This document shows positions 43,599 through 51,947 of a stretch of DNA of 64,000 nucleotides, piece by piece. Under the pieces are notes generated by a model. The model made no database searches and was not told the origin of the DNA. It was given only the letters and a program-made list of their open reading frames with translations. The translations under genes and the position numbers were made by a program. This DNA is from Variovorax sp. 770b2. GTDB taxonomy: Bacteria > Pseudomonadota > Gammaproteobacteria > Burkholderiales > Burkholderiaceae_C. The stretch lies in the NCBI RefSeq assembly GCF_900115685.1, contig NZ_FOXJ01000012.1:56388-120387 (forward strand). The letters run 5' to 3'. Each line of letters opens with the position of its first letter. Within the stretch, counting starts at the first letter, position 1.

Positions 43599-43969
43599 TC
43601 TCGTTGAGCGCTCAGCGCCGCAGCACGGCGCTAACCCGGAACCGGACTCACCCTTGCGTGGTGAATCGACGCGTCCGTCATCTCGCTCGCAAAATCTCTT
43701 CTCGTTCGGTCAAAATCAAAGATGCGGATACCCGTGATCGTTGTGCCGGGGAAAATCCACCCGTCTCTGCAAGTATCCGGTGGATCAATGAGTGGGCGCG
43801 ATCCAAGAGCTTGCCTATCTCTTACAGCGTCCGGCGCTTGCTCCAGCGCTCCCAGATCTGCGCCTTCTGGCTATCCAGTGACCGCAATGTTGCCGAGACC
43901 CGGAGTTCAGAGAGTCGCCCCACGACCGCAGCAATCTCTGCACAGCAGTAGCTCAGACTTGACTTAAGG
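43599..43969. other. Intergenic, no gene supported
   Basis: Separates the PLD/DUF2971 cassette from the glycosylase-like gene. Short frames only. It contains the PLD gene promoter on the minus strand. Confidence 0.4.
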
Positions 43970-44614
43970 CTATAGCTGGACCAGTAGCGACATTGCCCAT
44001 GAGTGAATCCTTTGCTTCCGCCGCTCATTTGGTGTTGGCGCACGCAGAGCTGCCGAGTTGTGCCTCGAATTCAAGCCCTGATTGCTCGTATGCGAGCATT
44101 GAATGACATTCAGACCGGCCTTGAGCAGGTCCTCCTTGAGGTAAGTCGCCCTGTTTCCGCATAGAACCACCAACTGCATGCCCTCCAACTCCTGCCTGAC
44201 GCGTGCAACGTTTACTGGATCGAGAATCTCACGTCGTGTCGCTTCCGTTCGCTCATCACCAAGGCTTCTCGCTAAAGCCGGCGCAAATGCGTTTGTGATT
44301 CTGTAGTCGAATCTAGCTGGAGATGGAAAAGCCTCAGGCCGAGCCTGTGTCAGGATCGCAAGCGCTTCTTCGAGATTCTTCCCGGTCATACCTGTCACTG
44401 GCATTCCGCTGTCCTTTTCTTTAGCCCCAGGCACGCTGAAGCAAAAGGCGGTTGAATGCTTGCCCGCATGAAAATGCATATTTCGCTCCAGCGCGACCTG
44501 GAAATTGGCAACGACATTGCTAAACCACATCGCGACCGGCCGTTTCTTGTCGTCGGCGCTGAGGCCGTCGTACAGGTCCGCCTTGTCAATCGACAAGAGA
44601 GCAGGCGCCTGCAT
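43970..44614 (-). CDS. Uracil-DNA-glycosylase-superfamily-like protein
   Basis: 214 residues from ATG 44614. Motif A-like loop at 60-81: SVPGAKEKDSG followed by PVTGMTGKNL, comparable to the GEAPG...G.PF.G..G..L loop of family 4/5 UDGs. Central strand LVVLCGNRA (148-156). Motif B-like SHTSNQGLN (174-182), where UDGs have HPS..... The C-terminal 30 residues are basic. It is divergent from the NERD-helicase gene by 114 bp. In a defence island such a protein might excise modified phage bases (compare Brig1-type glycosylases), but the substrate cannot be read from sequence. It could also belong to an uncharacterised DUF with the same fold. Confidence 0.55.
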   Translation of the reverse strand: MQAPALLSIDKADLYDGLSADDKKRPVAMWFSNVVANFQVALERNMHFHAGKHSTAFCFSVPGAKEKDSGMPVTGMTGKNLEEALAILTQARPEAFPSPARFDYRITNAFAPALARSLGDERTEATRREILDPVNVARVRQELEGMQLVVLCGNRATYLKEDLLKAGLNVIQCSHTSNQGLNSRHNSAALRAPTPNERRKQRIHSWAMSLLVQL

Positions 44615-44728
44615 GCGCTGAATCGATGCGAACAGGGTCAGCGACGACTACGGTTGACCGTATCGATATGTTACGGTAAGTTGTAATCTCCTCCTCGACC
44701 TGTCGACTGCTAGGCGACCGAACCTTCA

Positions 44729-46543
44729 ATGGCTGTCTTGATTCCCGCGTTCAGCACCTGCGTCGCCCGCATGACCTCCGGCGAGCGCCGTTTGGCGGAG
44801 CGACTGCAGCAGAAGCTCGACGACGACTACCTGCTGTGGTTTGACGTCCCCATCGGGCCCAAGCAGTGCCACCCCGACTTCGTCGTGCTGCATCCCAGGC
44901 GCGGCTTGCTGATCCTCGAAACCAAGGATTGGCGCCTGGACACTATCCAGAAAGCCAGTCGCGGTGACTGGCTGATTGCGCCCGACGGCGTTCCCAAGAG
45001 CGTTTCCAATCCGATCGAGCAAGCCCGGCATCAAGCGCTGCAGGTCGTCGATGCCCTTAAGCGCGACGCGCAGCTAATCCAGCACGAGGGCAAATGGCAG
45101 GGCATGCTCACCTTCCCATGGAGCTACGGCGTCGCCTTCACGCGCATCACGCGCAAGCAGTTCGACGCCGCCGGGCTCGGGAGCGCGATCGAGTCCAACC
45201 GCGTTGTTTGCTCCGACGAAATGCTGGAGGACGCAGAACCAGAGGCCTTCCAGAGTCGGCTGTGGGACATGTTTCCGCAGCTCATGCGCGGCGCGTTGTC
45301 CTTGCCCCAGATCGACCGGGTGCGCTGGAACCTGTTTCCCGAGGTGCGCGTTCCTGAGCAAGGTGCGCTCTTCGACGATGCGGACGACAAAGCGACCATC
45401 CCCGATTTTCTGCGTGTGATGGACCTGCAGCAGGAACAGCTGGCGCGCAGCCTGGGTGACGGCCACCGGGTTATCCACGGCGTTGCAGGGTCCGGCAAGA
45501 CCATGATCCTGGGCTACCGCGCCGAGTACCTGGCCAAGGCCGCGACCGACCTGCACAAGCCCGTGCTCGTGCTTTGCTACAACGAACCGCTGGCCGTCAA
45601 GCTGCACGCCACCATGCAGGCCAAGGCCCTGGCCGACCGCGTCCATGTTCGACACTTCCACAAATGGTGCCGTGACCAGCTGGTGGCGTTCGGCCAGCCG
45701 CTGCCGCCAAACGACCTTGCCGTGGGCGCCAAGATGGACCAGATGGTGCGCAACGTCATCGACGGCGTCGACCGCAAAATGATTCCGTCAGGCCAGTACT
45801 TGGCGGTGCTGGTCGACGAAGGCCACGACTTTGCGCCCGAGTGGCTCAAGCTGGTCACGCAGATGGTCGACCCCACGACCAACAGCTTGCTGCTGCTGTA
45901 CGACGATGCCCAGAGCATCTACGACAAACGGCGCGGCAAGCCCTTCAGCTTCAAGAGCGTGGGCGTGCAGGCGCAGGGCCGCACGACCATTCTCAAGATC
46001 AACTACCGCAACACCCGGCAGATTTTGCAGACGGCGAGCGCGATGGCGACCGAGCTCTTGCGGCCCCAGGAGAAGGACGACGATGGCGTGCCGCTCGTCC
46101 AGCCCGTGAGCTGCGGCCGCGAAGGGCCGGAGCCCATCGTTATCGACCTGCCCAGCACCCGGGCGCAGGCCGACAGGATCGCGGAACTCATGGCCAGCGC
46201 GCACAACGAAGGGCACGCCTGGGGCGATATGGCGGTGCTGTGCCGAAGCTGGGCGCTGATGGACGAATGCGCCAGGGCCTTGGACCGCCGTCGCCTGCCG
46301 CACAAGGTGCGCAAGGGCACGCACGATTTCGACCCCGGCGCAGACACCATCAAGGTGATGACCCTTCACGCAAGCAAGGGGCTGGAATTCCCGGTGGTTG
46401 CGGTGATGGGGGCGCGCCAGGCGGTTGCGGGCCTCGAGGTGCTCGCCAAGGACGACGACGCCTTGGAGGAGATGCGGTTGTTCTACGTTGGCGCCACGCG
46501 CGCCACTTCGCGGCTCATGATCGCCAACGCCGTTCGGCAGTGA
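44729..46543 (+). CDS. NERD nuclease-SF1 helicase fusion
   Basis: 604 residues. Residues 15-130 are a NERD domain (PD-(D/E)XK): P49-D50 (HPDFVVLHP) and E64-x-K66 (LILETKDWRL). A UvrD/Rep-like SF1 helicase follows: Walker A GVAGSGKT (251-258), motif II VDEGHD (362-367, Gly in place of the usual Ala), KINYRNTRQIL (motif IV region) and VMTLHASKGLEFPVV (motif V) with YVGATRA (motif VI). The stop overlaps the GTG of the PIN-like gene (GTGA). NERD-helicases are frequent in defence islands and plasmids. The inferred job is processing of invading DNA together with the coupled PIN nuclease. Confidence 0.88.
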   Translation: MAVLIPAFSTCVARMTSGERRLAERLQQKLDDDYLLWFDVPIGPKQCHPDFVVLHPRRGLLILETKDWRLDTIQKASRGDWLIAPDGVPKSVSNPIEQARHQALQVVDALKRDAQLIQHEGKWQGMLTFPWSYGVAFTRITRKQFDAAGLGSAIESNRVVCSDEMLEDAEPEAFQSRLWDMFPQLMRGALSLPQIDRVRWNLFPEVRVPEQGALFDDADDKATIPDFLRVMDLQQEQLARSLGDGHRVIHGVAGSGKTMILGYRAEYLAKAATDLHKPVLVLCYNEPLAVKLHATMQAKALADRVHVRHFHKWCRDQLVAFGQPLPPNDLAVGAKMDQMVRNVIDGVDRKMIPSGQYLAVLVDEGHDFAPEWLKLVTQMVDPTTNSLLLLYDDAQSIYDKRRGKPFSFKSVGVQAQGRTTILKINYRNTRQILQTASAMATELLRPQEKDDDGVPLVQPVSCGREGPEPIVIDLPSTRAQADRIAELMASAHNEGHAWGDMAVLCRSWALMDECARALDRRRLPHKVRKGTHDFDPGADTIKVMTLHASKGLEFPVVAVMGARQAVAGLEVLAKDDDALEEMRLFYVGATRATSRLMIANAVRQ

Positions 46544-47220
46544 CCAAGACCTACCTGCTGATCGATCTGCAGAATCGGCAGCCTGCGCCGAAGGATGTTG
46601 CGTCGTGGATGGGACCGAACGGCGAGGCTTGGATTTTTTTCGGTGAGCACGAGATTGGCCTGCTCGCGCAGTACATGGAACTGGGCGACCAAGTCTCTCT
46701 TGTCGACATTTCTAAGCCCGGCAAGAACTCGCTCGATTTCCACCTAGTGCTCTATCTGGGCTACCTGGTCGCCCGTCACGAACCAGGAGCACGTTTCGTG
46801 ATCGTCGCGGCCGATGGAGACTACGACCCTGCGGTTGTGCATGCGCGGTCGAAGGGGCAGCAGGTGGAGCGCGTAGAAATCCTAGGACTACCGCCAGTTC
46901 AAGTCAAAGCCGTACCGCCTCAACAGTCGCTTTTGTCGCAGTCCCCGCCGGCCGGCAATGTGATCGCGTACCCGTCACTCGCGCCAAAGATGAAGAAGCC
47001 GAAGACCGTGGATCAAATTTCCGACGAAATACGCCAAGATCTTGTGAAGGCGGGCAAGCCGAAGACACTAATCGCACTCAAGAAAAGAATTCAGTCTCGA
47101 TTTGGCCCCGAACTCGCACCTACAAAGGTAGCTGAAGTGGTGTCCGCACTCGCGACATCGGGCGTGATTAAGCTCGCTGGCGGATCGCTGGAGTATGGGG
47201 AACACATCATTCGCGACTGA
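46540..47220 (+). CDS. PIN/NYN-like nuclease coupled to NERD-helicase
   Basis: 226 residues from GTG 46540, overlapping the helicase stop by 4 bp. The open frame extends far upstream in another frame of the helicase gene, but that part is a shadow. Residues 1-110 show a PIN-like core: D9 (YLLIDLQN), D66 (GKNSLDFHLVLYLG) and D92/D94/D96 (VAADGDYDPAVVHA). A linker and a C-terminal winged-helix-like region follow (ISDEIRQDLVKAGKP, then LIALKKRIQSRFGPELA), similar to OST-HTH-type RNA-binding modules. Probably a metal-dependent RNase partner of the helicase. Confidence 0.75.
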   Translation: MTKTYLLIDLQNRQPAPKDVASWMGPNGEAWIFFGEHEIGLLAQYMELGDQVSLVDISKPGKNSLDFHLVLYLGYLVARHEPGARFVIVAADGDYDPAVVHARSKGQQVERVEILGLPPVQVKAVPPQQSLLSQSPPAGNVIAYPSLAPKMKKPKTVDQISDEIRQDLVKAGKPKTLIALKKRIQSRFGPELAPTKVAEVVSALATSGVIKLAGGSLEYGEHIIRD

Positions 47221-47531
47221 GTTCGACTTCAGACTGGTTGTTGACATTCACGCGAAGGATTTGAGAGTGTTGATTTCCATGGAGTCCTGACCTGCAAGTG
47301 GGGCACTTCTAGATGGAAATCAACAAGCGGCGAATGTGAGATCAAGTCCCGACAGTCAAGGACCACCCGGCGATTCACCAGACCTTTGGCGACCGGTTGC
47401 CCTCGTGGAACTTTTCGAGCCAACATTTCGACGTGCCTAACTGCACAGGCAGCCCAGAAGGCGCAAATCGATTCGACCTTTTTTTCAGCCAAGAGCAGAG
47501 TCGAAGCGGTCACTGCCCCGAAAATGGTGGA
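47221..47531. other. Intergenic upstream of AbiV
   Basis: 311 bp with only short frames. It must contain the AbiV promoter. GGTGG lies just before the AbiV ATG. Confidence 0.4.
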
Positions 47532-48227
47532 ATGCCGTTAACACCTGAAGCTAGATCCCTCGCCATGACCCTCATTGAGGGCGCCGTGAAGACGATCAAG
47601 AACGCTGATGAGCTCTTCGATGAGGCCCGTCTGTTGGCGGATGCGGGCCGTGTCGCGCGGGCTCTTCTGCTGCACCAGATTTCGCTGGAGGAGTGCGGTA
47701 AGGCGGAGCTGCTCTACGTCTCGCTGATTGAGGTGCTGAGGGGCCAACTGGTCGACCTCAAACAGCTTTCCAAGGTTTTGGCCAGACACGCGGCCAAGAA
47801 CAAGACCAACGCATACTTCTTGCCAACAACCGAGGCTGAGATTTCCGCTGGCGAGCGGAACGACTCGAAGGCGAGCGTTAGCGCGTTCAACGAACTGAAG
47901 GAAACGTTCCATAAGGAGTCCAACGACTTGAAGAACGCATCGCTGTACGTGGACTTCGACGGCACGTTCGTGGCGCCCAGCGAGGTCATCCTGAAGGAGC
48001 ATCTGGCTGAGGCCCTAGACCGTAACGGCCAGTTCATGCTTATGGCAATGGACAAGCTGAGGCTGGTGATGCACTGGGCAACCGATCTCGATGCTGCCGC
48101 GGGCGAGGTTGCCGCCCTGCGGGCAGCACTCGGCATGGACGCTCTTGACCGCAGCAAGCCAGAGACCTTTGAGGCATTCTCGAAGCGCCTCGAAGGAATG
48201 TTTGCCGCGTTGGATAAGAAGACGTAG
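47532..48227 (+). CDS. abiV: AbiV-family abortive infection protein
   Basis: 231 residues from ATG 47532 (MPLTPEARSLAM). The AbiV/HEPN-like signature is clear: NADELFDEARLLADAGRVAR then ALLLHQISLEECGKAELL (52-57 LEECGK), the A..L...SLEE.GK helix pair shared by AbiV proteins and related HEPN-fold families. It continues with helical, Lys/Glu-rich segments. In Lactococcus AbiV blocks phage translation by binding the phage SaV protein; a similar abortive role is inferred here. Single gene, same strand as the NERD/PIN pair but 311 bp apart. Confidence 0.8.
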   Translation: MPLTPEARSLAMTLIEGAVKTIKNADELFDEARLLADAGRVARALLLHQISLEECGKAELLYVSLIEVLRGQLVDLKQLSKVLARHAAKNKTNAYFLPTTEAEISAGERNDSKASVSAFNELKETFHKESNDLKNASLYVDFDGTFVAPSEVILKEHLAEALDRNGQFMLMAMDKLRLVMHWATDLDAAAGEVAALRAALGMDALDRSKPETFEAFSKRLEGMFAALDKKT

Positions 48228-48679
48228 TACCTTTGCACTGACATCAAGCAGCGCTTCCGTTGTAGTCACTCTCTATCAACTTCGGCGCCCAGCGGCCAAA
48301 GCTCGCAAGTTGTCTGACCAACCCGGGCAACGCAGTCATCGTAGCCTTGCTCCCGTGCCGCAGCAACGTAGCACAGACCTGCTGCAAGAACGCACGCGAT
48401 AGATGCTGATTGCCGGGGAAGCAGTTATTGCCCAAAGACAGTTCACGGCTGCACCCGGAAGTCTCGCTCCGACCAGCGAAGGTCCGCCCCCACCCAACCT
48501 CGGCCGTTCGACGAACAACGCTTCGAAAGGCCGCTGAACCAAATAGCGTACCCAGAAAAACGGCCGGCTGACGCCCGTGGAACCGTCGCTCGCAGGCAAA
48601 GCGATCCTCGCACTAGTCTTGGCCTGCGCCGGCACAGCAAGGGAAACTGCGAGCAGGCCGCTCGCACCTCCTTGCGACC
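48228..48679. other. Intergenic, no gene supported
   Basis: Between the convergent AbiV and HhH-GPD-like genes. Frames here are short and low in protein character. No terminator with a clear T-run was found. Confidence 0.4.
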
Positions 48680-49987
48680 TCACACCGCCACGTCCCGTGT
48701 TCGTACCGTCCGCGCCGCGTGGATGTACTTCCACCGGTTCGAGCCTTCGTCACTTGCGAACCCGTCCGGGTACCGCGGCGCGATCTGCCAGCGCGCGGCG
48801 AATACTGCGTTTTCGTAGGCAATAGAGGCTTCCAGTGCCCGCGCCTGCAGCGCGTCGCGCATCGCTTGCGCATCTTGCGTGAGCAGGTGTTTCAGCCGAC
48901 GCTCGGCGCGATCTTTTTTGACGGGCGTATCGGCCCTCTGCAGTCTTTGCTTAGCCTTGACTAACGCGTTTACGGCCTCATGCGTAGCTTGGGCATCCTG
49001 CAGCCACCGCGCCAGGGCGTGGATGTACCCCGGGGTCGCCAGATCGCAGGACGGGGCGCTCAGCAGGTCTACAGGCCGGCGCTCAAGACCGTAACCCTCG
49101 GCCTCGGTTGAGATGGCGAAGTGCACCAATGTCCAGTCGACGAAGCGCGCACGCAGGAAGGCGGGCGTAAGGTCAAGCTCCTCAACCGCCACCTCCTGCG
49201 CCTCGGCCACTAGTGCGTTCATCACCGGCTGCACGATGCGGCGGTAGGCGTTGGGCGCGCGCGACCCGACCAGCTTCGATTCGAGATAGTCAAATGGCAC
49301 CGGCCCATTGCCCAGCCGCCAAGTGCGCCGGATTTCGGCCTGCACATTAGGCAGCATCGAGACAATGCGGCACACCCAAATGTCGGGCTTGAACACCGGC
49401 AGTCCCAGATCAGCCAGCAGGTGGCATGCGGTGGTGAAGCCGAAGCCCGACACCTTGCCGATGGGGCCGCCGCCGATACCAATGTCCTCGGCGATAGCTA
49501 CGGCACGCGCCTGCAGCGCGTCGACCTCGAGGGTACCTGTCAGCCACTCGTCGTGGAAGCGGTTCACCGCCTCGGTGATTCTGGGGACGGCCCTTGCGAA
49601 ATTCTGGACGCGCTGCAGTCGCCAGGTCACGGCGCACGCGCCGGTAAGCTGGCCATGAGCGATGCCGGCTTGCACCAGCGTGCCGAATTTGCCGTCGTCT
49701 AGGAACGCGGTAGACGCGACCTCGGTTGGGTTCTCGAGCACGCCGGACTGGCGCGCTAGATTTACAGCCGGATCGACCTGCGCCGCCGCGTTGTAGGCGA
49801 AGAACGGTTTGTCCCAGCCCGACGCCCAGACCTCGTGCGGTGCGCGTGGCGCTAGCCGGCTGGTCGTCAGCACACGCTGTACGCGATCGATGTAACGCTG
49901 GCGCTGCGTCCGCGAGCGCTCATCGTTATCGGCGGCACGCGTGCAATGGTCAAGCAGCAGGCGATGTATGTGGGCAATGAGCGTCAT
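48680..49987 (-). CDS. HhH-GPD (base-excision glycosylase)-like protein
   Basis: 435 residues from ATG 49987 (MTLIAHIHRLLLDH). Residues 170-215 contain GGPIGKVSGFGFTTACHLLADLGLPVFKPDIWVCRI. This is the helix-hairpin-helix (PIGKVSGFG), the following helix and the catalytic-type Asp (D202 in KPDIWV) of the HhH-GPD family of DNA glycosylases (Nth/MutY/AlkA). The remaining parts do not resemble housekeeping glycosylases: a long N-terminal helical region and a C-terminal coiled-coil segment (ALVKAKQRLQRADTPVKKDRAERRLKHLL). No iron-sulphur cysteines are visible. It sits directly upstream of Gabija. Removal of modified phage bases is a possible but unproven role. Confidence 0.6.
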   Translation of the reverse strand: MTLIAHIHRLLLDHCTRAADNDERSRTQRQRYIDRVQRVLTTSRLAPRAPHEVWASGWDKPFFAYNAAAQVDPAVNLARQSGVLENPTEVASTAFLDDGKFGTLVQAGIAHGQLTGACAVTWRLQRVQNFARAVPRITEAVNRFHDEWLTGTLEVDALQARAVAIAEDIGIGGGPIGKVSGFGFTTACHLLADLGLPVFKPDIWVCRIVSMLPNVQAEIRRTWRLGNGPVPFDYLESKLVGSRAPNAYRRIVQPVMNALVAEAQEVAVEELDLTPAFLRARFVDWTLVHFAISTEAEGYGLERRPVDLLSAPSCDLATPGYIHALARWLQDAQATHEAVNALVKAKQRLQRADTPVKKDRAERRLKHLLTQDAQAMRDALQARALEASIAYENAVFAARWQIAPRYPDGFASDEGSNRWKYIHAARTVRTRDVAV

Positions 49988-50216
49988 TGATCGCAGGACA
50001 AAAGTTGCCAGTTGGGGAATGGTTCCTATAAACCACATCGTCGATAGCCGAGAATGGCGAGCCCGCCGCAATTACCTCGACTAAAGGTATCAGCGCCATG
50101 CAGGCGAATGTGTCATGACTTCTTCAGACTGGCATGGGACATCCGAGTTTGGCGCCTGAACGACCGCTGCCTATCGACCGATCATTCACCGAGCGAGAGT
50201 CTTGAGTGATCACTCG

Positions 50217-51947
50217 CTACTTCAATCCCCATTCGCTGAATCCAAGGGCTTTAAGCTTCTTGACCATGTTGGTACTTGTTGCTTGCGGAATCGCTATTAC
50301 AAACAAGTCGCATGCTCTAGTAGCTGCTACATAGCCGATGCGCCCTTCCTCCTCCGCTGTGCCTGCCACCAGGGCGTCGAGGTTCTTCTTGAGCGCCAAG
50401 TACATGACGGCTGGAATTCCTTCACCCTTGGCGGAGTGCACGGTTCCCACGCGGATGCCGTTCCAGTCGTTCTGACCGAGGTCGACTGCGAGCAGAGGTC
50501 CTGCTTCCGGCAGTTCTCTGGCGGTAACCCGCGAGGTCCATGTGGCCACGCGCCGTAAGGCTGTGCCTGTTTCGACGCGGTCTAGCCATTTCGTAAGGTT
50601 GGCCTTGAGGTTCGTCAGCCAGGTTCCTCGGGCGTCCAAGGTGGCGGACGGAATGCCGGACCCCGGCTGGCGGATGAGGTCCCAAATCAACCGCCGCATC
50701 CTTGAGGCATCGCTGCCACGACTTGGGCTGCCCAGATCTCGCGCAAAGGACTGAGGGACCTCAACCAGATGAAGGACTGCTCGCACGCAGTAGCTGAAGG
50801 CCCTTGAGATGTCGCCGTTCTTGTCACGCTCAAGCGCTGCAGCAGCCAGATGCTTCACGGCGGACACCCCGAGCTCAGAGTTCCCTGTGATCAGCCGCTC
50901 CAGTAGCCCCGTGCCGCGGCACAGTACAGCTGCTTCGGAGAGCTGGAACTTGTAGGCCTGCAACGAGGTTGCCCAGGCTGACATGAGTTCGTTGAGCTTG
51001 TCCTCTTCATACCGCCAGTAGAAGGCACCCGACTCCCTATGAGTCTTGGTCCGGTGAGGCTTTGACTTCGTCAGGGCGAGGGCATTCGCGACGCTGACGA
51101 TGGCTGGAAGCGAGCGGCGGTTCTGGGTGAGAGGTAGTTCACGGACCTCCGGCCTCTCGGCAAACGACCTCAGGTAGTCGCCGCTCGCGAAGTTGAAGCC
51201 ATAGATGCTTTGGTGAAAGTCGCCGATGAGCGAAACGGTGCTTCCAGCCGCGATGAGCAAATCTAGGATTTCGCCTTCGAAGGTTCCCACATCTTGCGCT
51301 TCGTCGACAAGAATCTGAGGAAAGCGAAGCGCGAGCGCTCGCGCAATCGCAGGTTCCTTCTCAAGCAGAAGCCGTGCCCAGGCTCTACCGTGCGTATGCG
51401 TGTACCCGCCGGTGGCGGCGAACGCCTTGAGCTTCGATACGGCTAACCCCCGCATCGCGCTGCTGAGTTTCACGGGGTCGCCGCGGCCGAGCTTTCGATA
51501 GAGGATGGTCTTGCCGTTGACGCGGTTCAGCAGAATGTCCGCCACGCTCATCGTCTCCTTGCCGATGCCGACCTTGTAGGCGTTGAGGAAAGGCTCGTCT
51601 CCGATGCACAGGAATGGCGCGCGATTTGCCTTCATCACCCGAGCGCAATGCGGGCGAAGGATGTACGTGGTGAGGAATGAGTCCACCGTCTGGATGATGA
51701 CCTTGGCATCGGCAACCCGCGTCCCACGAAGTTTCTGGTACTCCTCACGAAAGGTGTCGACCGCGATGTTCGAAAAGGAGAGTAGGGCGACTCGGCCTCT
51801 TTCCGCGCTCAACCGGTCGCGGAGCTCTACCAGTCGGCGGACCGCAGTCGCTGTTTTTCCGCTGCCGGGGCATGCGACGACGGCCATCGAGACTAAGTCA
51901 GCGTCAATGATGGCCGACTGCTCTGCAGTGGGTTCAAAGGACTCCAT
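50217..51947 (-). CDS. gajB: Gabija protein GajB (UvrD-like helicase)
   Basis: 576 residues from ATG 51947, inside the end of gajA (14-bp overlap). SF1 motifs: Walker A ACPGSGKT (25-32), motif II LVDEAQD (near 208-214), motif III IGDFHQSIYGF, motif IV TQNRRS, motif V VGTVHSAKGEGIP and motif VI YVAATRACDL. This is the short UvrD/PcrA-like helicase of the Gabija anti-phage system. GajB works with the GajA nuclease, sensing DNA ends and nucleotide depletion. Length and gene order are as in known Gabija loci. Confidence 0.93.
   Translation of the reverse strand: MESFEPTAEQSAIIDADLVSMAVVACPGSGKTATAVRRLVELRDRLSAERGRVALLSFSNIAVDTFREEYQKLRGTRVADAKVIIQTVDSFLTTYILRPHCARVMKANRAPFLCIGDEPFLNAYKVGIGKETMSVADILLNRVNGKTILYRKLGRGDPVKLSSAMRGLAVSKLKAFAATGGYTHTHGRAWARLLLEKEPAIARALALRFPQILVDEAQDVGTFEGEILDLLIAAGSTVSLIGDFHQSIYGFNFASGDYLRSFAERPEVRELPLTQNRRSLPAIVSVANALALTKSKPHRTKTHRESGAFYWRYEEDKLNELMSAWATSLQAYKFQLSEAAVLCRGTGLLERLITGNSELGVSAVKHLAAAALERDKNGDISRAFSYCVRAVLHLVEVPQSFARDLGSPSRGSDASRMRRLIWDLIRQPGSGIPSATLDARGTWLTNLKANLTKWLDRVETGTALRRVATWTSRVTARELPEAGPLLAVDLGQNDWNGIRVGTVHSAKGEGIPAVMYLALKKNLDALVAGTAEEEGRIGYVAATRACDLFVIAIPQATSTNMVKKLKALGFSEWGLK

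Noticed and set aside
45841..46539. N-terminal extension of the PIN-like frame
   Set aside because: Out-of-frame shadow of the helicase gene. The real start is the GTG at 46540 that overlaps the helicase stop.
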